DNA from: an uncultured Monoglobus sp.
GTDB lineage: Bacteria > Bacillota > Clostridia > Monoglobales > Monoglobaceae
Reading direction: 5' to 3'
NCBI GenBank assembly: GCA_947628795.1
Contig: CANRBF010000008.1
Location: 1 to 64,000, forward strand
DNA length: 64,000 bases
Part shown: positions 23,994-32,382 of the stretch, piece after piece
How the letters are laid out: each line of letters opens with the position of its first letter
Position numbering within the stretch: position 1 is the first letter of the stretch
Made by a program: the position numbers and the translations under genes
Notes under the pieces: model-generated
Databases searched by the model: none
What the model was told of the DNA's origin: nothing
What the model saw: only the letters and a program-made list of their open reading frames with translations

Positions 23994-24746
23994 ATGCGTG
24001 AGCCGAGATTAAGAACCGTAAATAAAGCGTCTGCACCATTTGACGTGAATGTATTTCCAAATAAATTTATTGAAACCTTTGCTAAAGAAGTGGTGTATAT
24101 GATGGCAACAAAATCTGCTATGTCATTAGAAGGGAATGAATGGGAACAGATTTTCGCAAAATGTGTCGGTGCAAAATGGAAGCCGTCAAATGTCGGTTTA
24201 GATGACGTCATACTTAATAATTGCTGTTGGGGAGCTAAAACAGTATTTGCTACAACAAATAATTTAGAAAAGCAACGAAATGTGCGCCTTATATCGGGGA
24301 GAAACTCCCCTACATACAGTTATGGGATTGACAAATTAACAAGCGAAAATCCTAATGAAATAGGGAAACTAGTTCTTGATATTTGGAATGAGCGAGTTTC
24401 TGCGGTTAGACAAATCTTTAAATTTGTCAGAACGGTTGTTCTTGTCAAATCAAAAGACTATAAAGACTACCTCATTTTTGAATTTGATACAATACGATAT
24501 GATCCCGAATTATATTATTTTAAATGGAATAAAAATACAAATTTAGAGGGGTACGAAAAATCATCAAATAAACATAAATTTACTTGGCAGCCGAGCGGTA
24601 GTCAATTTACTATCATAGAAAAAATACCTGATAAACGTTTGCACATATCTGTAAAAAAGCCTAAGCAGGTTGACCGAGAAATGATTCTAAAAGCCGTTAA
24701 TTTTGATGATAGTTGGTATGAAATTGTTTCCGACCATATTGAATAA
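23994..24746 (+). CDS. Putative type II restriction endonuclease (unrecognised family)
   Basis: 250 residues. The ATG at 23994 has GGAGG 8 bases upstream; an ATG at 23979 lies before that SD and is less likely. I cannot assign it by motif. It sits between a C5 methyltransferase and vsr, where a cognate endonuclease is expected. Conserved-looking parts are EGNEWEQIFAKCVGAKWKPS (about 37-56), the VGLDDVILNN...WGAKT segment (about 58-75), which could be a diverged PD-(D/E)xK core with D62 or D63 and K74, LISGRNSPTYSYG (about 90), a Trp-rich FKWNKNTNLEGYE stretch and HKFTWQPSGSQFTIIE. No signal peptide or membrane segment. Same low GC as its neighbours. Confidence 0.6.
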   Translation: MREPRLRTVNKASAPFDVNVFPNKFIETFAKEVVYMMATKSAMSLEGNEWEQIFAKCVGAKWKPSNVGLDDVILNNCCWGAKTVFATTNNLEKQRNVRLISGRNSPTYSYGIDKLTSENPNEIGKLVLDIWNERVSAVRQIFKFVRTVVLVKSKDYKDYLIFEFDTIRYDPELYYFKWNKNTNLEGYEKSSNKHKFTWQPSGSQFTIIEKIPDKRLHISVKKPKQVDREMILKAVNFDDSWYEIVSDHIE

Positions 24747-24761
24747 TAAAGAGGTTTATGT

Positions 24762-25184
24762 ATGTCAGATGTATTTGACGATAAAAAGCGTTCTGAAATA
24801 ATGAAAGCTGTGCGCTCTAAGGATAATAAATCAACTGAAAGGAAATTGATGAGTTTATTCAAAGAATATGGAATAACAGGTTGGCGGCGTAATTATAAAG
24901 TAAAGGGACACCCTGACTTTGTTTTTCCCAAACAGAAAATTGCAATTTTTGTAGACGGTTGCTTTTGGCACGGACATAATTGCAGAAATACTAAACCTAA
25001 AGATAACGAAGATTATTGGAATAAAAAACGGCAACGCAATATAGAACACGACAAACAGATAACAACACTTTTTCAAAATCGAGGGTGGCGTGTGCTTAGA
25101 ATATGGGAATGTGAATTAAAAAAGAGCAATCAGCCGTTAACGATGATAAAAATAAAACAATTATTGAATTTGGACATTGACTAA
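24762..25184 (+). CDS. vsr: Very short patch repair endonuclease Vsr
   Basis: 140 residues, usual length. Vsr nicks 5' of the T in T:G mismatches that arise when 5-methylcytosine deaminates at the site of the partner methyltransferase. The N-terminal DDKKRSEIMKAVRSKDNKST (about 6-25), metal-binding Asp in HPDFVFP (about 50), FVDGCFWHGHNCR (about 63) and the RGWRVLRIWECEL segment (about 107) are all characteristic. The start is an ATG 15 bases after the endonuclease stop, with AAAGAGG upstream, so the two are probably co-transcribed. Its presence supports that the partner enzyme makes 5-methylcytosine. A strong terminator overlaps its stop codon. Confidence 0.96.
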   Translation: MSDVFDDKKRSEIMKAVRSKDNKSTERKLMSLFKEYGITGWRRNYKVKGHPDFVFPKQKIAIFVDGCFWHGHNCRNTKPKDNEDYWNKKRQRNIEHDKQITTLFQNRGWRVLRIWECELKKSNQPLTMIKIKQLLNLDID

Positions 25185-25203
25185 AAATCAATGTCCTTTT
25201 TTG
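25172..25203 (+). terminator. Terminator of the restriction-modification operon
   Basis: Arms GGACATTGA (25172-25180) and TCAATGTCC (25188-25196), loop CTAAAAA containing the vsr stop codon, then six T. Confidence 0.9.
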
Positions 25204-25217
25204 TGATGCTAATAAAA

Positions 25218-25370
25218 ATTGGATCAATGTCAATAAAGTAGACAGAAAAAAGCGTAGAATTATACACACATAAACATCGCCTCTTTCTGATTTAGTGTCA
25301 GCCCGTCATTATGAGGGTGTGGTCTGACAGAATTGTAGAATCCATTTATTGTAAGTGAACAAGCTTTGCC
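25218..25370 (-). mobile_element. Remnant of an IS3-like element (3' end)
   Basis: On the minus strand, 25350-25260 encodes NGFYNSVRPHPHNDGLT followed by LNQKEAMF and a stop, which resembles the C-terminal end of IS3-family (DDE) transposases (YNxxRPHxxLxxxxP). Shortly after comes TGTCTACTTTATTGACATTG (25241-25222), which looks like an IS end. The rest of the transposase and the other end are absent. Family assignment is tentative. Confidence 0.5.
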
Positions 25371-25536
25371 TAAGTTTAGTAATACTATGGTATCATCTTC
25401 TGTCGATTTTATCTGAGTGTATAGTGGTAACAAAACGGCTAAAATCCATATAAGGAATTTAGCCGTTTTAGATATTCCCGTTCTCAAATTAACTGTATAA
25501 ACCGTTTTATCTCACTTCGCCATGCGGCGAATATTA
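25371..25536. other. Right flank of the island, AT-rich, no gene
   Basis: Contains a 12-bp inverted repeat AAAACGGCTAAA (25432-25443) / TTTAGCCGTTTT (25458-25469) and a small TTCGCC-ATGC-GGCGAA hairpin (25517-25532) directly behind the ABC exporter stop codon. Neither stretch resembles the sequence behind the left ABC fragment. Confidence 0.6.
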
Positions 25537-27300
25537 TCACATATTCTCGTACATGCTGTACAGATTATAGTATATGCCCTTTTGGGCGAGGAGTTCTTTG
25601 TGAGTGCCCTGCTCCTCTATTCCTTTTTCGGTGAGGACGAGTATTAAATCTGCGCTGCGTATCGTGGTGAGGCGGTGGGCGATGATAAACACCGTTCTTC
25701 CCTTGGCGAGCTCGTCGAGGGATTCCTGAACGAGCCGCTCGCTCTCGTTGTCAAGGGCCGAAGTGGCCTCATCGAGAATAATTATCGGCGGATTTTTGAG
25801 GAACACGCGGGCTATGCTTATGCGCTGCTTCTGGCCGCCCGACAGCTTGACGCCGCGTTCGCCCACATAGGTGTTGTAGCCCCTGGGCAGCTCCGAGATA
25901 AAGCTGTGGGCGCCCGCGCGCTTGGCCGCGGCTATGACCTCCTCCCGGGATGCGCCGGGCATGCCGTAGGCTATGTTTTCAAAAATCGTGCCCGAGAACA
26001 TATACACGTCCTGCTGCACCACTCCAATCGAGCTCCGCAGCGATTTGAGCGTGACGCCGCGAATGTCGCTGCCGTCTATCATTATCCTGCCGTCGGTCAC
26101 GTCGTAGAACCTGGGTATCAGGCTGCACAGCGTGGTTTTGCCGCTGCCCGACGGGCCCACAAGCGCCACCTTTTCGCCCTTTTTTATGTCAAGGTCAATG
26201 CCGCTCAGCACATTTGTGCTGTCGTCGTGATAGCGGAAACCCACATTGTCGAATTTGATGTCGCCGCGCACAGCGCCCAGCTCTTTGGCGTCGGGCGCGT
26301 CATGGATATCGACGGGCGCGTCCATTATCTCAAGGAAACGCTCGATGCCCGTCATTCCCCTCTGGAACTGCTCGGTGAACTGGATTATCGTCTGAATAGT
26401 AGTTAAAAGCGTGCTGACATAGAGCAGATACGCCGTGAAGTCGGCCGCCTCGATCTTTCCCTTCATCAGGAACGCGGCGCAGGCGATAGTCACGATCAGG
26501 TACATCATGCCCTGGAAAAAGCGGTTCGAGGTATTGAAGCCCGCCATATAGAAATATCCCTCTTTTTTGGCGTCCAGGAACTGCTCGTTTCCGTCCTCGA
26601 ACTTTTCGGCCTCTATGTCCTCATTGGCGAACGATTTCACCACGCGGATGCCGAGCAGCGTGTCCTCCACCTGAGAATTTATCTCGCCGAGCTTGTCGCG
26701 CTGGCGCTTGAACGCCGCCCTCATGCGGATATTGAAAAATTTAACGAATAAAATAACCAGCGGCAGCGCCGCGAAAATTATCACCGTGAGCGGCACGTTT
26801 ATGCCGCAGAGTATAACGAACGACACAACTATCTTGAGCATACAAATAAAAATTTCCTCGGGGCAGTGGTGAGCGAACTCGGTTATGTCGAACAGGTCCG
26901 AGGTTATGCGCGCCATGATCTGACCCACCTTGTGCTCGGAATAATAGGCGTGGGAAAGCCGCTCCAGATGGTCGAACAGGTCGCGGCGCATGTCGGTCTC
27001 CATTTTGGCTCCCATGATGTGGCCCGTGTCGGCCATATAAAAATTGGCCGCCGCGTCGATTAGCCTCAGAACCAGATAGAACAGTCCTATCCTGAGGATC
27101 AGCGCAACCGTCAGGGCGGCTATGTCGTTTATCGCGATATCGGTTATGTAGCGGACCAACATAGGAAAGACCAGCTCGCACACCGTGGAAAGGGACGCGC
27201 AGAGCAGGTCGAGTATCAAAATATGCTTATAGCGCCCGAAATAGGGCACAAATCTTTTTATCAGATAGCCGAGCTTCATCGGCTGACGAGTTTCACTCAT
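25537..27300 (-). CDS. ABC-type multidrug/lipid exporter, fused permease and ATPase
   Basis: 587 residues, MsbA/LmrA-like half-transporter that works as a dimer. Six transmembrane helices (about 20-310) precede the nucleotide-binding domain with Walker A LVGPSGSGKTTLCSL (about 378), Q-loop VVQQDVYMF, signature LSGGQKQRISIARVF (about 483), Walker B IIILDEATSALD (about 506) and the switch His in IIAHRLTT. SD GAGGTGG lies 7 bases before the ATG. It is the last gene of a minus-strand cluster after rodA (18-base gap). Its last 103 bases are duplicated at 22444-22546 on the far side of the restriction-modification island. Substrate unknown. Confidence 0.93.
   Translation of the reverse strand: MSETRQPMKLGYLIKRFVPYFGRYKHILILDLLCASLSTVCELVFPMLVRYITDIAINDIAALTVALILRIGLFYLVLRLIDAAANFYMADTGHIMGAKMETDMRRDLFDHLERLSHAYYSEHKVGQIMARITSDLFDITEFAHHCPEEIFICMLKIVVSFVILCGINVPLTVIIFAALPLVILFVKFFNIRMRAAFKRQRDKLGEINSQVEDTLLGIRVVKSFANEDIEAEKFEDGNEQFLDAKKEGYFYMAGFNTSNRFFQGMMYLIVTIACAAFLMKGKIEAADFTAYLLYVSTLLTTIQTIIQFTEQFQRGMTGIERFLEIMDAPVDIHDAPDAKELGAVRGDIKFDNVGFRYHDDSTNVLSGIDLDIKKGEKVALVGPSGSGKTTLCSLIPRFYDVTDGRIMIDGSDIRGVTLKSLRSSIGVVQQDVYMFSGTIFENIAYGMPGASREEVIAAAKRAGAHSFISELPRGYNTYVGERGVKLSGGQKQRISIARVFLKNPPIIILDEATSALDNESERLVQESLDELAKGRTVFIIAHRLTTIRSADLILVLTEKGIEEQGTHKELLAQKGIYYNLYSMYENM
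25539..25641. repeat. Right copy of the 103-bp direct repeat flanking the island
   Basis: Matches 22444-22546 at 95 of 103 positions by my alignment. All eight differences are silent in the exporter reading frame; the stop codons also differ (TGA here, TAA on the left). Confidence 0.85.
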
Positions 27301-27318
27301 AAATCCACCTCGATAAAA

Positions 27319-28434
27319 TCAAAAGTTTATTCGCTTGTACCTGAACCTGACGTTTAAGACCAGGCCGACCGCGAGCATGTTGGTTATCAGCGACGAGCCG
27401 CCGTAGCTGAAAAACGGCAGCGTGATTCCGGTTACCGGAAATATGCCTATGCACATGCCGATATTCTCAAAGGCCTGAAACGCCAGCATCGCTGCCACTC
27501 CGGTGCAGATATACATACCCTCGCTGTTTCTGGCGTTTATGCCGATATAGAGGCAGCGCAGGATCAGAGCGGTCAGCAGGATTATGACCAGCGCGCCGCC
27601 GATCATTCCCAACTCCTCGCAGACTATCGAATATATAAAATCGGTATGCCGCTCGGGCAACAGATTGCTGTAGCGGCTGGCTCCGTTATAAAGTCCCATT
27701 CCGGTCAGCTTGCCGCTGCCCACCGCGATTTTTGACTGGGTCACGTGGTAGCCGCTGCCCGTGGGATCAATGTCGGGATTGAAAAGCGCGATTATCCTAT
27801 CCTTCTGATAGGGCCGCAGCAGGAAAAACCAGGCGATCGGGCAGAGCGCCAAAAGCGCGCCGAAAGCTGCGAGCCAGTATTTCCAGTTCAGCTTCGCCAT
27901 AAACAGCATGGCGGCGGTCATCATCACAAAGACCACGACCGTGCCGAAATCGGGCTGCAGCAGCATCAAAAGGCAGAGTATCGCCGGATGCAGCAGCACC
28001 TTCCACAGAACCTTAGGCTCGTTGAGCTTGTTTCCGACCTCGCTCAAATGCTTGGAAAACGTGATGACAAATCCGACCTTCACGAGCTCGGCGGGCTGAA
28101 AGCTGAGCGGACCCAGACTGAACCAGCTTCGCGCGCCGTTGCGCAGCGAGCCTATCCCCGGTATAAGCACCAGCACCAGCAGAACCACGCAGGCCATATA
28201 GATATATTTCGAGAGCCGCGCCAGATAGTCGTAGTCCAGAATACTGATTATGATAACTCCGATAAGGCCCAACACGAGAGCCGCGCTCTGCGTGATCACG
28301 TACCGCGTCGGATGGTCGCCCGCCGCGCTTGAGATCATCACGATCCCGAAAACCGCGGCGAGAACGGTTATCACTATCAAAAAGAAATCAATGTTGCGTA
28401 TCGCGTCGCGAACGCCTCGGGTTTTTTCAAGCAT
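27319..28434 (-). CDS. rodA: Rod-shape-determining protein RodA (SEDS peptidoglycan polymerase)
   Basis: 371 residues, ten or so membrane helices. SEDS proteins polymerise glycan strands from lipid II with a class B PBP. Signature parts: GARSWFSLGPLSFQPAELVK (about 100-119), LLQPDFGTVVVFVMMTAAML (about 158), the large loop with DPTGSGYHVTQSKIAVGSG near 230, RHTDFIYSIVCEELGMIGG (about 260) and GITLPFFSYGGSSLITNM (about 336). The Gly-Ser-Gly loop and the length fit RodA better than FtsW or SpoVE, but that is not certain. It lies with mltG in a cluster of wall-growth genes. Confidence 0.88.
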   Translation of the reverse strand: MLEKTRGVRDAIRNIDFFLIVITVLAAVFGIVMISSAAGDHPTRYVITQSAALVLGLIGVIIISILDYDYLARLSKYIYMACVVLLVLVLIPGIGSLRNGARSWFSLGPLSFQPAELVKVGFVITFSKHLSEVGNKLNEPKVLWKVLLHPAILCLLMLLQPDFGTVVVFVMMTAAMLFMAKLNWKYWLAAFGALLALCPIAWFFLLRPYQKDRIIALFNPDIDPTGSGYHVTQSKIAVGSGKLTGMGLYNGASRYSNLLPERHTDFIYSIVCEELGMIGGALVIILLTALILRCLYIGINARNSEGMYICTGVAAMLAFQAFENIGMCIGIFPVTGITLPFFSYGGSSLITNMLAVGLVLNVRFRYKRINF

Positions 28435-28452
28435 TTTTATGCTCCTTTGAAT

Positions 28453-29115
28453 TCAGTCTGTTTTCTTAACGCTGAGCGCCATGCCGTCTCCCACGGGGAC
28501 AATGGCGGTGTCGAATTTTTTGTCGCGACACAGCATGTCCACATATTCGCGCAGCCTTTTGACTATTGTGCGCTTGCGGTGGAGCACCAGCTCGTCGGTG
28601 GCGGTCATGCCCTTGTATAAAATATTGTCCGAGATAAGCAATCCGCCCGGCCTCAGCATATCGCGGCAGCTTTCGAAAAAGCTGCCGTACTGCGCCTTGG
28701 CGGCGTCCACGAAAATCATGTCGTATTCCCTGCCCTCGGATCTGAGCTTTGGCAGGATATCGGCCGCGTCGCCCTCAAACAGAGTGACGCGCCCGCTCAC
28801 GCCGGCGCGCTCAAATACCCGCCGCGCGTACGCCGCGGCATCGGGATTTATCTCGACGGTATCGACCGCGATGTCGGGCGCGATACGCGCCATGCGCACA
28901 GCCGAATAGCCTATCGCAGCGCCGACCTCAAGGATATTTTTGATCCCGCCCAAGCGTATAAGCACCTCGATAAGTCTTATGGTCTCGGGCTGCGAGATCG
29001 GCACCTCACGCTCGGCGGCGAACTTCTCAAGCTCGGCCGAAATACCGCCGCGCTCGGGCAGAACGTCTCTTATATATCTTATTATATACTCATGGTTAAT
29101 ACTGTCGTCGATCAT
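28453..29115 (-). CDS. trmR: tRNA 5-hydroxyuridine methyltransferase-like O-methyltransferase
   Basis: 220 residues. Class I SAM-dependent O-methyltransferase of the COMT-like YrrM group. SAM-binding motif ILEVGAAIGYSAVRMA (about 57), acidic loop VDTVEIN (about 82), DMIFVDAAKAQY (about 132) and ISDNILYKG (about 161). In Bacillus subtilis yrrM (trmR) directly follows yrrL (mltG) and methylates ho5U34 in tRNA; the same order here supports that assignment. Spacing to mltG is 8 bases. The SD is weak. Confidence in the fold is high and in the tRNA substrate moderate. Confidence 0.82.
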   Translation of the reverse strand: MIDDSINHEYIIRYIRDVLPERGGISAELEKFAAEREVPISQPETIRLIEVLIRLGGIKNILEVGAAIGYSAVRMARIAPDIAVDTVEINPDAAAYARRVFERAGVSGRVTLFEGDAADILPKLRSEGREYDMIFVDAAKAQYGSFFESCRDMLRPGGLLISDNILYKGMTATDELVLHRKRTIVKRLREYVDMLCRDKKFDTAIVPVGDGMALSVKKTD

Positions 29116-29123
29116 GGCAATGC

Positions 29124-30287
29124 TTATTCATCCTCGTCTTCATCTGCCTCGGTCGCGGGCGTCTCGATCGGCGTATCGGTCACGGGCTCGCCGTTGGCGA
29201 TCTGTTCCATTTTTTGCTCGTGCTGCTCGTAGGTCGTTGAGAAATAGTTCTTCGAGCCGTCGGGCGCCGCCAAAAAGTACATATACGGCGTGGACTCGGG
29301 ATACAGCGCGGCGCGCACCGCCGCCAGTCCCGGCGAGCTTATCGGTCCGACCGGCAGACCCTTGTTGATATACGTGTTATAGGGCGAGTCTATCTCGGTG
29401 TCCTCCTCGCTGAGAACGGGCTTGCGCTCACCCAGAATATACTGAACGGTCGCGCAGGACTCAAGCTTTCTGCCCTCGTACAAACGATTATTGAACACCG
29501 ACGATACGATAGGCATTTCTTCCTCGGACGCGGCCTCGCGCTCTATCACCGACGCCATTGTTACCACATAGTCCACAGGGTCGGTGGTGTTGCTGGCGTT
29601 ATAGACCGGCATGACCTTTGAATTGAACGCGTCGAGCATCATCGTCACTATATCGTGGGGCGACGTGCCCGGGTAGATCTGGTAAGTGGCGGGGTAGAGA
29701 TAGCCCTCAAGCCTGTTTTCCGCTCTGGGTATCGCGTTCACGAAATTATAATCGAAAACGCCGTAGTTTACCTCGTTCATAAAATCCTGCGTCGTCACCA
29801 GGCCGCTCGCCTCGAGTATGTCGGCGATCTGCTTGAGCTCGCTGCCCTCGGGAATAACCACCTCGACCTGGTCGCCCACTCCGCCGTCCGCGTAGCTGGC
29901 GAATGTGGTAAGCAGCTCATTATACGTCATTGACGACGACACCGAGTGCCGTCCCTGCTGGAACATATAGCGGTTGCCCGCGTACATACGAAACAGCGGC
30001 GCGTATTTGATGATTCCGCGGTTCGCCAGAAGGTTGGCGACGGTCGACGCGCCCGCGCCCGCGGGAACGTCTATCACATACATTTTATCGTCTCCGCCGC
30101 TGCCGCTTATGTCGCTGTATACCTCATAACCGACAAGGCTCACGACCGCGATAACCACTATCGCGATCACCGAGCATATAAAAATTCTTTTTCTGCGCTT
30201 CCTGCGCTTTTTCTTTAGGTTTTTCGCCGCTTCTCTGGCGGCCTTCTTTGCCTCAAGCTCTTCCAGAGTTCTGACTTTTTGTTCCAC
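29124..30287 (-). CDS. mltG: Endolytic murein transglycosylase MltG
   Basis: 387 residues. It cleaves nascent glycan strands at the membrane and sets their length. Start is GTG at 30287 with GGAGGGAG 6 bases upstream. A cytoplasmic basic N-terminus (LKKKRRKRRKR, about 23-33) precedes one membrane helix (34-56), a LysM-like part (VVIPEGSELKQIADILEASG, about 145) and the YceG catalytic domain with the Glu in ASVIEREAASEEE (about 253), VFNNRLYEG (about 271), the PYNTYINKGLPVGPISSPG stretch and YFSTTYEQHEQ near the end. The C-terminus is an acidic tail (EADEDEDE). Neighbouring genes are trmR and rodA. Confidence 0.95.
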   Translation of the reverse strand: MEQKVRTLEELEAKKAAREAAKNLKKKRRKRRKRIFICSVIAIVVIAVVSLVGYEVYSDISGSGGDDKMYVIDVPAGAGASTVANLLANRGIIKYAPLFRMYAGNRYMFQQGRHSVSSSMTYNELLTTFASYADGGVGDQVEVVIPEGSELKQIADILEASGLVTTQDFMNEVNYGVFDYNFVNAIPRAENRLEGYLYPATYQIYPGTSPHDIVTMMLDAFNSKVMPVYNASNTTDPVDYVVTMASVIEREAASEEEMPIVSSVFNNRLYEGRKLESCATVQYILGERKPVLSEEDTEIDSPYNTYINKGLPVGPISSPGLAAVRAALYPESTPYMYFLAAPDGSKNYFSTTYEQHEQKMEQIANGEPVTDTPIETPATEADEDEDE

Positions 30288-30319
30288 TTGATCTCCCTCC
30301 GTTATGAGATTATGCTGAT

Positions 30320-30880
30320 TTAATTCCCCGTCGTGATTATTTTGTTTTCGGTAATTATAAAGCCGACTTTTTGATCGTGCGGGCCGCGACAGATGTTATC
30401 AATGATACACGCGCCGAAGCACAGCCCGACCGCCGCGCCCTTATAATCCTTCAGGTATCTGTCATAGTATCCCTTGCCGTATCCGATCCTGTACCCGCTT
30501 TTGTCAAAGCCCAGACCGGGCACAACGATCAGATCAATATCTTCTTTCAAGATCAGCGGGCCGCTCTCGGGCGGCTCGGGCACGCCGTAGGCGCCGGGAC
30601 TCAGCTCGTCCCTCGATCTTATGACGCGCGCGGTCATCTCCGCCCCGCCTTCGCACAGGGGCACGGCGGCCGTTTTGCCATCGCTCAAAATTTTTTCGAG
30701 CGCCGCGTCGGTTTTGACCTCGCTGCCAAACGAGGCATAGATCATGACGGTGTCGGCCTTTTTGTATATTTCCCAATCCGTCAGCAGCCATGTAACGGCG
30801 GCGCTTTTCTTGGCGCGCTCGCTCTCGCTCATGCCGTCTCTGACGGATCTCAATAATTCTCTTTGTTTGATTTTGTCCAT
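30320..30880 (-). CDS. 5-formyltetrahydrofolate cyclo-ligase
   Basis: 186 residues. ATP-dependent conversion of 5-formyl-THF to 5,10-methenyl-THF, returning the storage form of folate to one-carbon metabolism. Motifs: the N-terminal KIKQRELLRSVRDGMSESER, the mid segment IDLIVVPGLGFDKSGYRIGYG (near 115) continuing with KGYYDRYL, and the end AAVGLCFGACI. Its ATG follows the DJ-1/PfpI stop by a single base, suggesting coupling. A formate-THF ligase for the same pathway is at 57941-59614. Confidence 0.94.
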   Translation of the reverse strand: MDKIKQRELLRSVRDGMSESERAKKSAAVTWLLTDWEIYKKADTVMIYASFGSEVKTDAALEKILSDGKTAAVPLCEGGAEMTARVIRSRDELSPGAYGVPEPPESGPLILKEDIDLIVVPGLGFDKSGYRIGYGKGYYDRYLKDYKGAAVGLCFGACIIDNICRGPHDQKVGFIITENKIITTGN

Positions 30881-30881
30881 A

Positions 30882-31427
30882 TTACGCGGGCTGCGGGAAC
30901 ATCATCTTTTTAAGCACCTTCGCGCCCTTGCCCGTCTCGTTTGAAATATAGTCGCAGATAGCTGCCCCGAACTCCAGAGCGCGGCCCGCGCCCATGGCGG
31001 TTATTATGTTGCCGTCTACCACAACGCCATCGGGCATTATCTCGGCATCTCCCAGGCTGTCCTCAAAGCCGGGGAAGCAGACCGCTTTTTTGCCGTCCAA
31101 ATATCCCATCTCGCCTATTATCATCGGAGCGGCGCAGATGGCCGCGACCAGCTTTCCGTTTTCCATGCAGTAGTTTATGGCTTTGGTCACGCCCTCATCC
31201 TTTTGAAGATTGAGCGTGCCCGGCATTCCGCCCGGCAGTATCACGCCGTCTATATCGTTATAATCGACCTCGGTGGCGTCGGCCTTAACGACTATCTCAT
31301 GGGTGCCGAAAATAAATTCGCCGCCCACGCCCACGGTCTTTGTCTTTATGTTTCCGCGGCGCAGCACGTCGAGCGTGGCTATGGCCTCGGTCTCCTCAAA
31401 TCCGTCCGCTAAAAATAAATAAAGCAT
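30882..31427 (-). CDS. DJ-1/PfpI family protein
   Basis: 181 residues, class I glutamine amidotransferase-like fold. The nucleophile elbow Cys lies in VAAICAAPMIIGEMG (Cys at about 99), with Glu in the ADGFEETEAIATLDVLRRG stretch (about 15) that is typical of the DJ-1/ThiJ branch. Members act as deglycases/glyoxalases or stress chaperones; which applies cannot be told. GAAAGGATT lies ahead of the ATG. Probably in one operon with 5-formyl-THF cyclo-ligase and MltG. Confidence 0.92.
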   Translation of the reverse strand: MLYLFLADGFEETEAIATLDVLRRGNIKTKTVGVGGEFIFGTHEIVVKADATEVDYNDIDGVILPGGMPGTLNLQKDEGVTKAINYCMENGKLVAAICAAPMIIGEMGYLDGKKAVCFPGFEDSLGDAEIMPDGVVVDGNIITAMGAGRALEFGAAICDYISNETGKGAKVLKKMMFPQPA

Positions 31428-31479
31428 AACAACAATCCTTTCTCCTTGTTAATACTGTCAATATAATTTCAAAAAGCGT

Positions 31480-32214
31480 TTACCGCTTTTTGACGTCTTT
31501 TCTGACGGTCCTCATAAATTTCGGCAGCGCCGCGAAGCGGCCCAGCCTGCTGGGATTCGTGACGAATCTGTAGAACCACTCAAGATTCATCTTTATAAAT
31601 ATCTCCGGCGCGCGCTTCGCCACTCCCGCGAACACGTCCAGCGCTCCGCCTACGCCCATGCACAGATTGACGCCTGCGAGTTTTTCGCGGTTTGCGTATA
31701 TCCATTTCTCCTGCTTGGGCGCGCCCAGACACACGAGCAGCAGCTTGGCTCCCGACTCGTTTATCTGACGTATGATCTCGTCGTTCTCCTCATCGGTGAA
31801 ATACCCGTCGTGTACTCCGCACACGTTGAGCCCGAAATATTTTTCTCTGAGCTTATCGGCGGCGATCTCGGCGACTCCGGGTTTTGCCCCGAAAAGGAAC
31901 ACGCCCTCGCCGGTCTTGCGCAGGCTTTCGAGCAGGCCGCAGGTCAGATCAAAGCCCGCAACTCGCTCGGGCACCGGCGTCCCCAGCATTTTCGCCGCGT
32001 ACACCACGCCTATTCCGTCGGGCGTGCACATGTCCGCCGAGTTGAGGATATCTCTGAACTCGGGGTCCTCATAAGCCGCCATGACTATTTCGGGATTCGG
32101 AGTGAAGATCATGGAGACCCCCGGCGTGCGCACCAGATGTTCCGCTCTTTTAAGAGCGTAAGCCGCGGTTATCCTGTCGATTTTTACTCCCAAAATTTCA
32201 ATTGTGTTTCTCAT
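31480..32214 (-). CDS. WecG/TagA/CpsF family glycosyltransferase
   Basis: 244 residues, start ATG at 32214 with AAGGAG 8 bases upstream (an in-frame ATG at 32244 has no SD). The family (GT26) transfers N-acetylmannosaminyl or related sugars to a lipid-linked sugar in teichoic-acid or exopolysaccharide synthesis on the inner membrane face. Motifs: MIFTPNPEIVMAAYEDPEFR (about 36), the SADMCTPDGIGVVYAAKMLG segment (about 60) whose Asp is catalytic in TagA, FLFGAKPGVAE (about 106), and VCLGAPKQEKWI (about 162). C-terminal basic tail (VRKDVKKR) fits membrane association. Functionally linked to the LytR-type transferase at 5288. Confidence 0.92.
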   Translation of the reverse strand: MRNTIEILGVKIDRITAAYALKRAEHLVRTPGVSMIFTPNPEIVMAAYEDPEFRDILNSADMCTPDGIGVVYAAKMLGTPVPERVAGFDLTCGLLESLRKTGEGVFLFGAKPGVAEIAADKLREKYFGLNVCGVHDGYFTDEENDEIIRQINESGAKLLLVCLGAPKQEKWIYANREKLAGVNLCMGVGGALDVFAGVAKRAPEIFIKMNLEWFYRFVTNPSRLGRFAALPKFMRTVRKDVKKR

Positions 32215-32253
32215 GTTTTTAACTCCTTGCCCATATTTATACATACTGAATAT

Positions 32254-32282
32254 ATTATAACATAAAACATCGAATTATGCAA
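32254..32282 (-). promoter_or_regulatory. Promoter of the WecG-to-ABC exporter cluster
   Basis: Minus strand TTGCAT (32282-32277), 17-base spacer, TATAAT (32259-32254). Confidence 0.7.
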
Positions 32283-32321
32283 GCCCTTAATTAGGCGGTC
32301 TTTCGCGCCGATAAAAAACAC

Positions 32322-32350
32322 TTGACTAACCCTAAAAAAATTAGTAAAAT
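32322..32350 (+). promoter_or_regulatory. Promoter of the GGDEF gene
   Basis: TTGACT (32322-32327), 17-base spacer, TAAAAT (32345-32350); SD GAGGAG at about 32365 and ATG at 32383. Confidence 0.65.
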
Positions 32351-32382
32351 AAAAATCAATAAACGAGGAGCTATTAATCGTT

